From contig JBKBMT010000018.1 in assembly GCA_046295655.1 (NCBI GenBank), positions 1 through 46,509 of the forward strand: DNA of 46,509 nt, written 5' to 3'. The DNA comes from JBKBMT01 sp046295655. Lineage in GTDB: Bacteria; Pseudomonadota; Alphaproteobacteria; Rhodobacterales; Rhodobacteraceae. Under the pieces are notes generated by a model. The model was not told the origin of the DNA and searched no databases. It was given only the letters and a program-made list of their open reading frames with translations. This document shows, one piece after another, positions 9,223 through 17,589 of this stretch; position 1 is the first letter of the stretch, and each line of letters begins with the position of its first letter. A program made the translations under genes and the position numbers.

Positions 9223-10169
9223 ACCGCGTCGCCGCGATCTATCCGTCCGACCGGGTGACGTTGCGCGAGGTGGGGTTGCGCGACGGGTTGCAGATGGTGC
9301 GCGCCTACCCTTCGACCGCGGCCAAGATCGACTGGCTGCGCCGCGAACATGCCGCCGGCGTGCGACATTTCGAACTGGGCTCGTTCCTGCCCGCCGCCCG
9401 CTTTCCCCAGTTCGCCGACCTGCCGGCGCTGATCGAGGCGGCGCCCGGCCTGCCGGGGCTGCACGCAGCGGCGCTGACACTGAACGAACGCGGCATCGAG
9501 GCAGCCTTTGGAAGCGGCATCGGCGAGGCGGTCTGCGTCGTCTCGGCGACAGAGGATCACAGCCGGGCCAACATCCGCCGCTCGCGGGCCGAGTCGGTGG
9601 CGCTGGTCGCCCGGGCTGCGCAGATGCGCGATGCGGCAGGGGGGCAGGTGCTGGTCAATGCCGGTATCGCCATGGCCTTCGGCTGTTCGATCGCCGGCGC
9701 TGTGGACCCGGCCGAGGTGCTGCGGCTGGCCGAGGCCTGTCTGGCGGCGGGCGCCGACATCGTGGGCATCGCCGACACCGTCGGCTATGCCGGGCCGCGC
9801 GAGGTGGCGGCACTGTGCGAGGGCATGGTGCGGATCTGTGCCGACCGGCCCTTCGTCGTGCATCTGCATGATACCCGCGGCACCGGCATCGCCAATGCTG
9901 CCGCGGCGCTGGATCATGGGGCGCGGGTGCTGGACGGTGCGCTGGGCGGCCTCGGCGGTTGCCCCTTCGCGCCGGGGGCTACCGGCAACGTCGCCTTCGA
10001 GGATCTGGCCTATCTTTGCGAGCGGATGGGCTTTGCCACCGGCATCGACCTTGACGCGCTGACCCGCATCCGCGGCATCCTGAGCAGCGAAATGCCTGAC
10101 GAGCCGTTGTTCGGGATGATCGCCCGATCCGGCCCGCCGCCCAACATGCGCTGGCGCGCCGCAAGCTGA
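9219..10169 (+). CDS. Hydroxymethylglutaryl-CoA lyase-family enzyme
   Basis: 316 aa from a GTG overlapping the caiB stop. This is a DRE-TIM metallolyase: LREVGLRDGLQ (R21, D22), FELGSFLPAARFPQFAD, the metal-binding HLHDTRG (H215, H217) and the mobile catalytic-Cys loop GGLGGCPFAPGATGN (C248) match HMG-CoA lyase. Such enzymes split a tertiary 3-hydroxyacyl-CoA into acetyl-CoA or pyruvate plus a second product. The close pairing with a CoA-transferase and TRAP transporter suggests catabolism of an imported acid rather than leucine degradation, for which liu genes would be expected. Citramalyl-CoA or another hydroxyacyl-CoA is possible. Confidence 0.88.
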   Translation: MNRVAAIYPSDRVTLREVGLRDGLQMVRAYPSTAAKIDWLRREHAAGVRHFELGSFLPAARFPQFADLPALIEAAPGLPGLHAAALTLNERGIEAAFGSGIGEAVCVVSATEDHSRANIRRSRAESVALVARAAQMRDAAGGQVLVNAGIAMAFGCSIAGAVDPAEVLRLAEACLAAGADIVGIADTVGYAGPREVAALCEGMVRICADRPFVVHLHDTRGTGIANAAAALDHGARVLDGALGGLGGCPFAPGATGNVAFEDLAYLCERMGFATGIDLDALTRIRGILSSEMPDEPLFGMIARSGPPPNMRWRAAS

Positions 10170-10206
10170 CATCTCGACAAGAACGACCCCAAGGGAGGAG
10201 ACGACC

Positions 10207-11190
10207 ATGAAGACCCTGACCATCGCCGCCACGGTTCTGGCGACCACGGCTGTGGCCGCGCAGGCCCAGACCGTCATGCGCTGCAGCCATCAGCTGCCAC
10301 CCGCCCATCACATCGCCGTCGTGGTGGACCGCTGGGCCGCCGAGGTCGAGTCGCTTTCGGGCGGGTCGATCGACGTGCAGGTGTTCGGCGCCGACAGCCT
10401 GGTGAAGGCCAACGACAACATCCTTGCCGTCGCCAAGGGCGAGATCGAATGTGCCTTCTCGCTGAACTTCCAGTGGGGCCGCACGCTGCCGCTGATGAAC
10501 GTGACCGTCGGCCCCTATACCATGTCCTCGATCGAGGCCTGGAAGAAATGGCCGACCTCCGAGGCCGCGGCCTATCTGGAGGACAAGCTTCTGGAGAAGG
10601 GCGTGAAGAACATCGCCTGGATGTTCCAGACCAATGTCTCGGTCTTCACCTCGAAGGGCAAGTTCCTGCGCACGCCCGAGGATTTCCGGGGTGTCAAGAT
10701 GCGGGGCCTCGGCCCGGCCTTCGACCGGGGGCTTGAGGCGATGGGTGCGACCACGGTCGGGATGCCCGGATCCGAGGTCTATCAGGCGCTGGCAACCGGG
10801 GTCATCGACGCGGCAGTGACCGATGTCGCGGCCGCCTGGTCGCGCAAGTACTACGAGGTGCAGGATCATTTCGTCGTCGTCCCGGTGCTGGCCGCCTATC
10901 TGCACGGCTACGTCACCCCGTCGTTCTGGGACCGGCTGGACGACAGCCAGAAGGCTGCACTCAAGGAAGCTGGCGAAAAGGCGGCCGGCTGGGCGCTCGA
11001 GGCCTCGATCGAGGCATCGGCCTCGGCACCCGACCAGCTGCGCAGCACCGGCGTGCAGGTCCATATCGCCACCGACGAGGAGAATGCCGCCTTCAAGGCG
11101 ATCATGCAGCCCGCCTTCGCCGAGGGCTTCGAGGCCGAGACCGGCGCCGAGGGCAGAGAGCTTCTGGACCTCATCGCCAAGATCCAGTGA
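10207..11190 (+). CDS. TRAP transporter solute-binding protein, DctP family
   Basis: 327 aa with a clear signal peptide (KTLTIAATVLATTAVAAQA, cleavage near residue 20), so the mature protein is periplasmic. The body has the DctP features: an N-terminal SHQLPPAHH segment, the VFTSKGKFLRTPEDFRGVKMRG motif that contains the ligand-binding arginine of TRAP binding proteins, and a GVIDAAVTD segment. A strong GGGAGGAG ribosome site precedes the ATG. It begins 37 bases after the lyase gene and is followed after 3 bases by DctQ. It binds the organic acid that the operon presumably degrades. Confidence 0.92.
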   Translation: MKTLTIAATVLATTAVAAQAQTVMRCSHQLPPAHHIAVVVDRWAAEVESLSGGSIDVQVFGADSLVKANDNILAVAKGEIECAFSLNFQWGRTLPLMNVTVGPYTMSSIEAWKKWPTSEAAAYLEDKLLEKGVKNIAWMFQTNVSVFTSKGKFLRTPEDFRGVKMRGLGPAFDRGLEAMGATTVGMPGSEVYQALATGVIDAAVTDVAAAWSRKYYEVQDHFVVVPVLAAYLHGYVTPSFWDRLDDSQKAALKEAGEKAAGWALEASIEASASAPDQLRSTGVQVHIATDEENAAFKAIMQPAFAEGFEAETGAEGRELLDLIAKIQ

Positions 11191-11193
11191 GCC

Positions 11194-11733
11194 ATGGCGC
11201 ACGGCTCCGCTGACCGGACGGCGGCACCGCGCGGTGTCGTCGGCTGGGCCGCCGCGGCGGTCGGGATGGTGTTCGGCGCCTTCTCGGCGCTGGCCATCCT
11301 TGCCGTCCTGGTCGTCACCGCAATCAACGTCGCAGGTCGATACCTGTTCGCCGCGCCTCTGCGCGGGGCGGAGGAAGCGACAGGCTACATGGTGGTCGCG
11401 ATGGTGATGCTGGGCGCCGCCGAGGCCTACCGCCGCGGCGATCACATCCGCATCGACATCCTGACCGAACGGCTGGGCCCAAGGGGGCTGTGGCTGGCGG
11501 ATCTGATCGGGCATCTGGCGGTCCTTGCCTTCGCGGCCGTGCTCCTGCGCACGGGGATGCACACGGTCGAGTTCTCGCAACGGTTCGGGGCCTATTCGCC
11601 CGGCTATCTGCAGATCCCGATGTGGATTCCGCAATCGTCGCTGATCGCCGGCGGGGCGCTTCTGACCCTGATGGCGGTGCTGCGGCTGATCCAGCATGTT
11701 GCAGGCGCGATCCGGGGCAGGGGGCGGCAATGA
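11194..11733 (+). CDS. TRAP transporter small permease, DctQ family
   Basis: 179 aa with four predicted membrane helices (about 20-45, 55-75, 95-115 and 135-160). The GRYLFAAPLRGAEEATGYMVVAMVMLGAAEAYRRGDHIRIDI segment is the standard DctQ core. It is the small inner-membrane subunit that pairs with DctM in a sodium-dependent TRAP carrier. Its stop overlaps the dctM start (ATGA), and it follows dctP by three bases, so all three are cotranslated. Confidence 0.9.
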   Translation: MAHGSADRTAAPRGVVGWAAAAVGMVFGAFSALAILAVLVVTAINVAGRYLFAAPLRGAEEATGYMVVAMVMLGAAEAYRRGDHIRIDILTERLGPRGLWLADLIGHLAVLAFAAVLLRTGMHTVEFSQRFGAYSPGYLQIPMWIPQSSLIAGGALLTLMAVLRLIQHVAGAIRGRGRQ

Positions 11734-13019
11734 CCGCGGTGCTGATCTTCGGCGCGCTGATCGCGCTTCTGCTGACCGGCATGCCGATCTTTGCCGCGCT
11801 GGGCCTCGCATCGCTCGGCGTGCTGTGGATCATGGAAGGGCGGGTCGATGGCATGGCCGACACGGTCTTTGCCAGCCTCAACAATCCCCTGCTGGCCGCG
11901 ATCCCGATGTTCGCATTCATGGCCCATGTGATGATCCGGGCACGGGTGGTCGACGACCTGTTCGACTTCGCCAACAAGCTGGTCGGACACGTCAGGGGCG
12001 GGCTCGGCTTTGCCACCATCCTGTCGTGCACGGTCTTTGCCTCGATCTCCGGCTCCTCGGTGGCCACGGCGCTGACGATCGGCTCGACCGCCATTCCCCA
12101 GATGCAGAAATACGGCTACCGGTCGCGCGACACCTACGGAATCATCGCCGCCGGCGGCACGCTCGGAATCCTGATCCCGCCCTCGGGGCCGATGATCCTC
12201 TATGCCATCGTCTCGGATGCCTCGATCGGCGCACTGTTCCTCGCCGGGCTGATCCCGGGCCTGATCATCGCCGCGATCTTCGCCGTCTTTTCCTGGGTGC
12301 AGGCCAATGCCCACGGCGAGACCCAGAAGCAACCCTGGGTCGGCTGGGCCGAGGTCGGCCGCGCCTTCGGACGGTCCTTCTTTGCCGTGATGATGCCGCC
12401 GGTGGTGATGGGCGGGATCTATCTGGGCGTGTTCACCGCGACCGAGGCGGCGGCGATCGGGGCGGTCTATGCGCTGCTGGTGGCGCTGGTGGTCTACCGC
12501 ACCCTGCCGCTGCGCGAGCTGTGGGTCTGCCTGTGGGAGACGATGCGCACCACGGCCATGCTGTTCATGATCATTGCCGCCGCGGGCATCTTCGGCCATG
12601 CGATCACGCTGATCCGGCTGCCGGCCGAGATCGTGCAGGCCGTGACCGCGATGGGCCTCGGCCAGACCGCCTTCATCCTTCTGGTGATGATATCGATCTT
12701 CGTGCTGGGGATGTTCCTGGAGACCATCGCCATCATCCTGATCACCACGCCGATCATCCTGCCCACGCTGATCGCGCTCGACATCAACCCGATCTGGTAC
12801 GGGGTGATGCTGATGATCAATCTCGAACTGGCGCTGATCACCCCGCCGGTGGGAATGAACCTGTTCGTCATCAAGGGGATCACCGGCGCGCCGCTGGTCC
12901 AGATCATGCGCGGGGCGGCGCCCTATGTGCTGTTGCTGCTGCTCGGACTGCTGCTGATCTGGGCCTTCCCGCCGCTGTCGCTGTGGTTGCCGATGCAGGC
13001 CGGCTTCGGGCGGTTCTGA
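11730..13019 (+). CDS. TRAP transporter large permease, DctM family
   Basis: 429 aa from the ATG at 11730; the frame is open further upstream but that part shadows dctQ. About twelve to thirteen hydrophobic segments are visible, with the family motifs SGSSVATALTIGSTAIPQM, GGTLGILIPPSGPMILYAIVS and, near the end, ALITPPVGMNLFVIKGI. This is the transport-forming subunit, carrying substrate with sodium across the inner membrane. Motifs are intact, so the carrier should be functional. It is followed after 9 bases by an EamA permease. Confidence 0.92.
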   Translation: MTAVLIFGALIALLLTGMPIFAALGLASLGVLWIMEGRVDGMADTVFASLNNPLLAAIPMFAFMAHVMIRARVVDDLFDFANKLVGHVRGGLGFATILSCTVFASISGSSVATALTIGSTAIPQMQKYGYRSRDTYGIIAAGGTLGILIPPSGPMILYAIVSDASIGALFLAGLIPGLIIAAIFAVFSWVQANAHGETQKQPWVGWAEVGRAFGRSFFAVMMPPVVMGGIYLGVFTATEAAAIGAVYALLVALVVYRTLPLRELWVCLWETMRTTAMLFMIIAAAGIFGHAITLIRLPAEIVQAVTAMGLGQTAFILLVMISIFVLGMFLETIAIILITTPIILPTLIALDINPIWYGVMLMINLELALITPPVGMNLFVIKGITGAPLVQIMRGAAPYVLLLLLGLLLIWAFPPLSLWLPMQAGFGRF

Positions 13020-13028
13020 GGGGGCGCG

Positions 13029-13928
13029 GTGGAGCCCTGGGTCCTGGTCACGATCCTGGCCGCGGCGGTGCAGACGCTGCGTTTCGTACTGCAGAAGCGT
13101 CTCAAGCGGCTGGGACTGTCCGACACCGGCGCGACCTTCGCGCGGTTCCTGTTCGCGGCGCCGCTGGCCGCGCTGGCGCTGACCACGCTGCTGGTGTCGC
13201 GTGGCGATCCGCTGCCGCCGCTTTCGGGCGCCTTCTGGGTTCATGCGATCCTTGGCGGTCTGTGCCAGATCCTTGCCACGCTCTGCACCGTGGCCATGTT
13301 CTCCGAACGCGCCTTTGCGGTGGGCATCGCCTTCACCAAGACCGAGACGGTGCAGGTCGCGGCCTTCTCGGCCCTGATCCTGGCCGAGCCGGTTTCGGCG
13401 GCGGGGCTGGTGGCGATCCTGGTCGGCACCGCCGGGCTGGTCGTGATGTCGCGCCCGGCCGCGGGTTGGCGTGCCGCCGGGCGGGGCGGTGGACGGGTCG
13501 TCGCACTGGGGTTGGGGGCAGGCGGGCTGTTCGGCCTGTCGGCCATCGGCTATCGCGCGGCGACGCTGGAAATCGGCCATGACGACGCGCTGACCCGCGC
13601 GTTGGTCGCACTGGCCTGCGTCACCGCCTTCCAGGTCGGGGCCATGGCGGTGTGGATGCGCCTGCGCCAGCCCGGCGAGGTGGGCCGGGTGCTTCGTGTC
13701 TGGCGTCCAGTCCTGCCGGTAGGGGTCACCGGCGTGCTGGGCAGCCTCGGCTGGTTCACGGCCTTCGCGATGCAGAATGCGGCCTATGTGCGCGCGGTGG
13801 GGCAGATCGAACTGATCTTCTCGGTTGCAGCCTCGGTCCTGTTCTTCCGCGAGCGGTTGCGGCGCAGCGAGGTGGCGGGCATCCTGCTGATCGGCCTCTC
13901 CATCGTCGGCATCGTCCTGTTGCGCTGA
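13029..13928 (+). CDS. EamA/DMT-family transporter
   Basis: 299 aa with about ten membrane helices in two repeated EamA halves (about 1-135 and 155-299); the second ends RRSEVAGILLIGLSIVGIVLL. Drug/metabolite transporters of this type usually export amino acids or metabolites. The start is GTG with a GGGGG run upstream, nine bases after dctM, so it reads as the last gene of the operon. Its role there is not clear: it could export a by-product or be an unrelated passenger. The first helix pair (VQTLRFVLQKRLKRLGLS) is the less common multidrug-like variant with a charged loop. Confidence 0.82.
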   Translation: MEPWVLVTILAAAVQTLRFVLQKRLKRLGLSDTGATFARFLFAAPLAALALTTLLVSRGDPLPPLSGAFWVHAILGGLCQILATLCTVAMFSERAFAVGIAFTKTETVQVAAFSALILAEPVSAAGLVAILVGTAGLVVMSRPAAGWRAAGRGGGRVVALGLGAGGLFGLSAIGYRAATLEIGHDDALTRALVALACVTAFQVGAMAVWMRLRQPGEVGRVLRVWRPVLPVGVTGVLGSLGWFTAFAMQNAAYVRAVGQIELIFSVAASVLFFRERLRRSEVAGILLIGLSIVGIVLLR

Positions 13929-14004
13929 GCCGGCATTTCACGCGGCCCTTTTCCTTTCCGGCCGGAATGCTCTACATCCCTGGCAGGCCGCGAAAGGATG
14001 GGCG

Positions 14005-14217
14005 ATGCTTCTGCAAGATCCGCTGTTTCTTCTGGCCGCCTTCGCGTCGCTTCTGGTGCTTGTGATCCTGATGATCGGCATTGGCGGTTTCGCGCGGGGC
14101 GGCGAGTTCAATCGCAGGCACGCGAACCGGCTGATGCGTTATCGCATCGCGGCGCAGTTCGTCGCGGTCATGCTGATCGTCGGTTTCGTGCTGGTTCGAA
14201 AATTCTGGGGGAACTGA
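14005..14217 (+). CDS. Small twin-transmembrane protein (HIG1-domain-like)
   Basis: 70 aa with two membrane helices (about 7-28 and 47-64) joined by a basic loop containing GGEFNRRHANRLMRYRI, the conserved core of the twin transmembrane/HIG_1_N-like proteins of Rhodobacteraceae. AAGGA lies seven bases before the ATG. Eukaryotic HIG1 proteins associate with cytochrome oxidase; whether this one does is not shown here. The stop overlaps the ATG of the adenosyltransferase by one base, a pairing I recall as common in this family of bacteria. Confidence 0.82.
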   Translation: MLLQDPLFLLAAFASLLVLVILMIGIGGFARGGEFNRRHANRLMRYRIAAQFVAVMLIVGFVLVRKFWGN

Positions 14218-14789
14218 TGGTTGTCCTGTCCAAGATCTATACCCGGACCGGCGATGCCGGGGAAACCGCGCTGGGCGATGGCAGTCGGGTCGCGAAGCAT
14301 TCCTTGCGCGTCGCGGCCTATGGCACGGTGGACGAGGTGAACGCGACGATCGGGCTGGCGCGGCTTCATGCGGCGGGCGAGCTCGACGCGGCGCTGGCGC
14401 GGATCTCGAACGACCTGTTCGATCTCGGCGCCGACCTCTGCCGGCCGGGGATCGAGCGCGACCACGAGGCCGAGTATCCGCCGCTGCGGATGATCCCGGC
14501 GCAGGTCGACCGGCTGGAATCCGAGATCGATGCGATGAATGCGCGGCTGGAGCCGCTGCGGAGCTTCATCCTGCCCGGCGGCAGCCCGCTTGCCGCCCAC
14601 CTCCACCTGTGCCGCACCACCTGCCGGCGGGCCGAACGGTTGGCGGTCGAACTGGCGACGCTCGAGACGGTGAACGAGGCCGCGCTGAAATACCTGAACC
14701 GCCTCTCGGACTGGTTCTTCGTGGCCGGCCGGATCGCCAACGACGACGGCCGCGCCGATGTGCTCTGGGTGCCGGGACTGACCCGGTAA
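14217..14789 (+). CDS. Cob(I)alamin adenosyltransferase, PduO type
   Basis: 190 aa from the ATG at 14217 (TGATG overlap with the twin-TM gene). N-terminal YTRTGDAGETALGDGSRV is the ATP-binding motif of PduO-type ATP:corrinoid adenosyltransferases, followed by RVAAYGTVDEVNATIG and the C-terminal FVLPGG-like FILPGGSPLAAHLHLCRTTCRRAER and LNRLSDWFFVAGR motifs. It attaches adenosine to cob(I)alamin to make coenzyme B12. No cobalamin riboswitch precedes it and no other cobalamin genes are near, so it looks like a salvage or maintenance enzyme. Confidence 0.92.
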   Translation: MVVLSKIYTRTGDAGETALGDGSRVAKHSLRVAAYGTVDEVNATIGLARLHAAGELDAALARISNDLFDLGADLCRPGIERDHEAEYPPLRMIPAQVDRLESEIDAMNARLEPLRSFILPGGSPLAAHLHLCRTTCRRAERLAVELATLETVNEAALKYLNRLSDWFFVAGRIANDDGRADVLWVPGLTR

Positions 14790-14838
14790 GGGGACGGAAA
14801 CGCTGCGTCGCAGGGCGAATTTGCGCTGTATTGCAAGA

Positions 14839-14859
14839 GCACCTCGGTGTAACAGGTGC
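14839..14859. repeat. Inverted repeat upstream of etfB
   Basis: GCACCT (14839-14844) and AGGTGC (14854-14859) form a perfect 6-base inverted repeat with a 9-base spacer, about 40 bases before etfB. It may be an operator or a leader hairpin. I see no convincing -35/-10 pair between 14790 and 14900, so the etfBA promoter could not be placed. Confidence 0.3.
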
Positions 14860-14900
14860 CGCGAGGCATTGTCCGGAATGCAAGAGGGAGACGCACGCCG

Positions 14901-15662
14901 ATGAAGGTTCTGGTGCCCGTGAAGCGGGTGATCGACTACAACGTGAAGGTCCGTGTGAAGGCGGACGGGAGCGGGGTCGATCTGGCGAACGTGAAGATGT
15001 CGATGAACCCGTTCGACGAGATCGCGGTGGAAGAGGCGATCCGGCTGAAGGAGAAGGGCGTGGCCTCCGAGATCGTGGCGGTCTCGATCGGCGTCAAGCA
15101 GGCGGCGGAGACGCTGCGCACGGCGCTGGCGATGGGGGCGGACCGGGCGATCCTGATTCATGCGACCGATGACGTGCACCAGGATATCGAGCCCCTGGCG
15201 GTGGCGAAGCTTCTGGCCGCGGTGGTGAAGGAGGAGGCGCCGGGTCTGGTGCTCTGCGGCAAGCAGGCGATCGACAACGACATGAACGCGACCGGCCAGA
15301 TGCTGGCCGCGCTTCTGGGCTGGGCGCAGGCGACCTTCGCCTCGGAGGTGGCGGTCGAGGGCGATCATGCGGTCGTCACGCGCGAGGTCGATGGCGGCTT
15401 GCAGACCATCCGGGTGAAGCTGCCGGCGATCGTGACGGTGGACCTGCGGCTGAACGAGCCGCGCTATGCCAGCCTGCCGAACATCATGAAGGCCAAGAAG
15501 AAGCCGCTCGATGAAAAGACGCCCGCCGATTACGGCGTCGACATCACGCCGCGCCTGACGATCGTCAGGACGGTTGAACCGGCGGGGCGCAAGGCGGGGG
15601 TCAAGGTGGGCTCGGTCGACGAGCTGATCGCGAAACTGAAAGACGAGGCGGGGGTGCTCTGA
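14901..15662 (+). CDS. etfB: Electron transfer flavoprotein beta subunit
   Basis: 253 aa from the ATG at 14901, which has GAGGGAG at the right distance; an in-frame upstream ATG at 14856 lacks one and would add 15 non-conserved residues. MKVLVPVKRVIDYNVKVRVK and KMSMNPFDEIAVEEAIRLKE are diagnostic EtfB segments. With EtfA it forms the soluble FAD/AMP heterodimer that carries electrons from acyl-CoA and other dehydrogenases to ETF-quinone oxidoreductase. It overlaps etfA by one base. Confidence 0.97.
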   Translation: MKVLVPVKRVIDYNVKVRVKADGSGVDLANVKMSMNPFDEIAVEEAIRLKEKGVASEIVAVSIGVKQAAETLRTALAMGADRAILIHATDDVHQDIEPLAVAKLLAAVVKEEAPGLVLCGKQAIDNDMNATGQMLAALLGWAQATFASEVAVEGDHAVVTREVDGGLQTIRVKLPAIVTVDLRLNEPRYASLPNIMKAKKKPLDEKTPADYGVDITPRLTIVRTVEPAGRKAGVKVGSVDELIAKLKDEAGVL

Positions 15663-16588
15663 TGGCCGTTCTTCTGCTTGCCGAAATCACCGACGGGGTT
15701 CTGAACCGCGACGCGACCGCCAAGGCTGTGACGGCGGCGCGCGCACTGGGCGAGGTGACGGTGCTGGCCTGTGGCGCGCGCGCGGCCGATGCGGCCGCCG
15801 AGGCCGCGCAGATCGACGGCGTGGCGAAGGTTCTCGTGGCCGAGGCACCGCAGTACGGCCACCGGCTGGCCGAGCCGACCGCCGCGCTGATCGTCGGCCT
15901 TGCGGGCGATTACAGCCACATCGCGGCGCCGGCGACCACGGACGCCAAGAACGTGATGCCGCGGGTCGCCGCGCTGCTCGATGCGATGATCCTGTCGGAT
16001 GTGACCGCTGTGGTCGATGCCGACACGTTCGAGCGTCCGATCTATGCCGGCAACGCCATCCAGACGGTGAAGTCCTCGGACACCAGGAAGGTGATCACCT
16101 TCCGCACCGCCACCTTCGAGGCGGCGGGCACCGGCGGCCCGGCCCCGGTCACGCCGGTCCCGGACGGCGACAACCCCGGCCTGTCGGAGTGGGTCGAGGA
16201 CAAGGTGGCGGCCAGCGACCGGCCGGAGCTGACCTCGGCCGGGATCGTTGTGTCGGGCGGGCGCGGGGTCGGTTCCCAGGACGATTTCAAGCTGATCGAG
16301 AAACTGGCCGACAAGCTGGGTGCTGCTGTCGGCGCGTCCCGCGCCGCGGTCGATTCGGGCTATGCGCCGAACGACTGGCAGGTCGGGCAGACCGGCAAGG
16401 TGGTGGCGCCGCAGCTCTATATCGCGGTCGGCATCTCGGGCGCGATCCAGCACCTCGCGGGGATGAAGGACAGCAAGGTCATCGTCGCGATCAACAAGGA
16501 CGAGGAGGCGCCGATCTTCCAGGTCGCCGACTACGGCCTTGTGGGCGACCTGTTCCAGGTGGTGCCGGAACTGACCGAAAAACTCTGA
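15662..16588 (+). CDS. etfA: Electron transfer flavoprotein alpha subunit
   Basis: 308 aa, normal length. The N-terminal domain starts MAVLLLAEITDGVLNRD; the C-terminal FAD-binding signature is complete: SGGRGVGSQDDF, ASRAAVDSGYAPNDWQVGQTGK, YIAVGISGAIQHLAGMKDS and INKDEEAPIFQVADYG. It holds the redox-active FAD of ETF. It forms an operon with etfB, and a bidirectional terminator hairpin follows the stop. Confidence 0.97.
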   Translation: MAVLLLAEITDGVLNRDATAKAVTAARALGEVTVLACGARAADAAAEAAQIDGVAKVLVAEAPQYGHRLAEPTAALIVGLAGDYSHIAAPATTDAKNVMPRVAALLDAMILSDVTAVVDADTFERPIYAGNAIQTVKSSDTRKVITFRTATFEAAGTGGPAPVTPVPDGDNPGLSEWVEDKVAASDRPELTSAGIVVSGGRGVGSQDDFKLIEKLADKLGAAVGASRAAVDSGYAPNDWQVGQTGKVVAPQLYIAVGISGAIQHLAGMKDSKVIVAINKDEEAPIFQVADYGLVGDLFQVVPELTEKL

Positions 16589-16614
16589 CCGCGGCGTTTT
16601 CGACCGAGCGGAGT

Positions 16615-16630
16615 GGGGCCTTCGGGCCCC
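16615..16630. terminator. Bidirectional terminator hairpin between etfA and the DUF6473 gene
   Basis: GGGGCC-TTCG-GGCCCC is a perfect 6-base stem with a stable TTCG loop in the 46 bases between two convergent genes. The downstream sequence (CCGCTTCAT on the plus strand) is only weakly T-rich, so efficiency is uncertain. Confidence 0.55.
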
Positions 16631-16634
16631 CGCT

Positions 16635-17429
16635 TCATACCGTCTCGAACAGCGGCAACAGGGCCTCGGCGACCTGACGGTGCTCGGCCGGACCGGGCAT
16701 CGCGGCCGCCGCCGCAGCCTCGAACGGCCCGTAGCGCATGTCCGTCGGCGGCGCGGCACGGGCCGGCAGGCGCATCTCGACCACTTGGGCGACGCGCGGC
16801 GCCAGTTCGGCGATCATTCCGGGATCGACAAGCATGGGTTCGTCCGCGGGCGCCCCCAGTCGGCCGATCCGCAAAAGCACAGCCGGGCCGCCGATCGCAT
16901 CGAGCAGCGCCTGCATCCGCTCGACCCAGGTCTGCCGCAGGTGGCGCGCGACCTCGGCGAACCGGTCAGGGTCGTGGCGCTCGAGCGACCGCACGAGGTG
17001 GCGGGTGAAGTTGAACTCGGTGAAGTCGATCTCGGGAAACAGGCGCCGCAGCGCGTCTGTCTCGGACACGAAGCGATCGTTACGGCGCCCGTGGACGGTG
17101 TAGAACCGGTTGGACAGGTTCGCCGCGCCGACAACCTGCACCAGCCGCAGGTCCGCCCGCCGGGCGATGGCCAGGATCTCGGGGGCGTTCAGATAGGCAT
17201 CTATGCCGACATTGACGCAGCCCAGGTTCAGCACCTGCCGTCCGCTTGCGCGCTGCAACAGCTGCGGCCAGGGCTCTGCCACGAACCGGCCGAATGTCTC
17301 TGCCCCGCCCAGCGCCACGCAGTAGCGACGCGCGATACGCTGGCCCGGACCGCGGAACACCAGCCGCGACGCGCCGTATGTGCAGGGAAAATAGTCGAGC
17401 GCCCCCGCGCCCGGTTCGATGCAGGCCAT
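16635..17429 (-). CDS. DUF6473 family protein
   Basis: 264 aa using the ATG at 17429, which has GGAAGG nine bases upstream; an in-frame GTG at 17453 would put that site inside the gene. The N-terminus (ALDYFPCTYGASRLVFRGP) and middle (VLNLGCVNVGIDAYLNAPEIL and VVGAANLSNRFYTVHGRRNDRF) are the pattern I associate with DUF6473, a family largely confined to Rhodobacteraceae. The GCVNVGID and NRFYxVHxRRNDRF blocks look like an enzyme active site, but I cannot assign a reaction. No signal peptide or membrane helix, so probably cytoplasmic. It stands alone between etfA and hbd. Confidence 0.8.
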   Translation of the reverse strand: MACIEPGAGALDYFPCTYGASRLVFRGPGQRIARRYCVALGGAETFGRFVAEPWPQLLQRASGRQVLNLGCVNVGIDAYLNAPEILAIARRADLRLVQVVGAANLSNRFYTVHGRRNDRFVSETDALRRLFPEIDFTEFNFTRHLVRSLERHDPDRFAEVARHLRQTWVERMQALLDAIGGPAVLLRIGRLGAPADEPMLVDPGMIAELAPRVAQVVEMRLPARAAPPTDMRYGPFEAAAAAAMPGPAEHRQVAEALLPLFETV

Positions 17430-17589
17430 GACACCCACCCTTCCAACACTCACCCGTCCCCAGCCTGCCGGACAACGGTTTCCCGATGCTTAAGGGTTCA
17501 ACTTGCATCTATCGACAAGCGCCCGGCCGCCCTTGCGCAGAGCGTCGGGCCAAGCCATTGTCGCCGGGGCAATCGTGGGGGATGGGGCG

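Noticed and set aside
13930..14216. Cobalamin riboswitch upstream of the adenosyltransferase
   Set aside because: Only about 75 untranslated bases precede the twin-TM gene, with no B12-box-like sequence; too short for a full aptamer.
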